Shown here: positions 60,000 to 60,000 of the stretch, piece by piece
How the letters are laid out: each line of letters opens with the position of its first letter
How positions within the stretch are numbered: position 1 is the stretch's first letter
NCBI GenBank assembly: GCA_949358305.1
Contig: OX442324.1
Span: forward strand, 9,275,601-9,335,600
Source of the DNA: Strigamia acuminata
Taxonomy: Eukaryota; Arthropoda; Chilopoda; Geophilomorpha; Linotaeniidae
DNA: 60,000 nt
Direction of reading: 5' to 3'
The notes under the pieces: model-generated
The model's database searches: none
What the model was told of the DNA's origin: nothing
The model's input: only the letters and a program-made list of their open reading frames with translations
Made by a program: the position numbers and the translations under genes

Positions 60000-60000
60000 A

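Noticed and set aside
1-60000. Host genes, tRNA or rRNA genes, bacterial operons
   Set aside because: I found no protein motif outside retroelement classes and no tRNA cloverleaf or rRNA-like sequence; every long frame belongs to a retrotransposon or its cargo.

Overview
This 60 kb window is metazoan repeat DNA, probably from an invertebrate such as an arthropod. It contains no recognisable host gene. Essentially every base belongs to a nest of LTR retrotransposons (BEL/Pao, Ty3/gypsy and Ty1/copia types) plus one AT-rich element with terminal inverted repeats. A eukaryotic origin is supported by the RT/integrase families, CCHC zinc knuckles, copia primer-binding sites complementary to initiator tRNA-Met (TGGTAGCAGAG), AATAAA signals, TATA boxes and GTAAGT...AG splice pairs. 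Species cannot be named from this. Element names used here (Copia-A to D, Gypsy-1 to 4, BEL, E, F) are local labels.

Nesting, worked out from LTR pairs, target-site duplications (TSDs) and interrupted reading frames. Level 0: a short minus-strand gypsy RNase H remnant (Gypsy-4, 39349-39582) lies between two level-1 copia elements, so both appear to have inserted into it. Level 1, left: Copia-A (minus strand), whose gag is cut into pieces at 37950-37735, 21059-20805 and 9015-7643. Its interrupters are Gypsy-2 (21060-37734, TSD GTAT), Gypsy-1 (9016-20804, TSD TACT) and a BEL element (1-7642). Gypsy-2 is itself interrupted by an intact copia, Copia-B (25704-32531, TSD AATTT). Level 1, right: Copia-D (plus strand, from 39583). 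It is interrupted by a TIR element (40350-46056) that carries Gypsy-3 (40506-45359, TSD AGTT), by the intact Copia-C (49541-56734, TSD AGAAC), and by a minus-strand LTR element E (from 56942). E seems to be interrupted by another minus-strand LTR element, F (from 57822), which runs off the window.

Coding state. Copia-B, Copia-C, Gypsy-1 and Gypsy-3 have full-length open gag/pol and nearly or fully identical LTRs, so they look young and possibly active. BEL, Gypsy-2, Copia-A and Copia-D carry nonsense or frameshift lesions; Copia-D also lacks about 190 residues of gag.

Most interesting content. Two unrelated gypsy elements each carry an additional gene between pol and the 3' LTR, each with its own splice acceptor and AATAAA signal. 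In Gypsy-1 it is a ~947-residue basic, Arg-rich protein of unknown function encoded by two exons (16850-17002 and 17284-19974). In Gypsy-2 it is a Ulp1/SENP-like (C48) cysteine-protease gene with recognisable His, Asp and Cys catalytic positions but two nonsense codons. Other points are a gag-without-pol arrangement in element F, an unusual 18-23 bp duplication around the TIR element, and LTRs that lack the canonical TG...CA ends in Copia-B and Gypsy-3.
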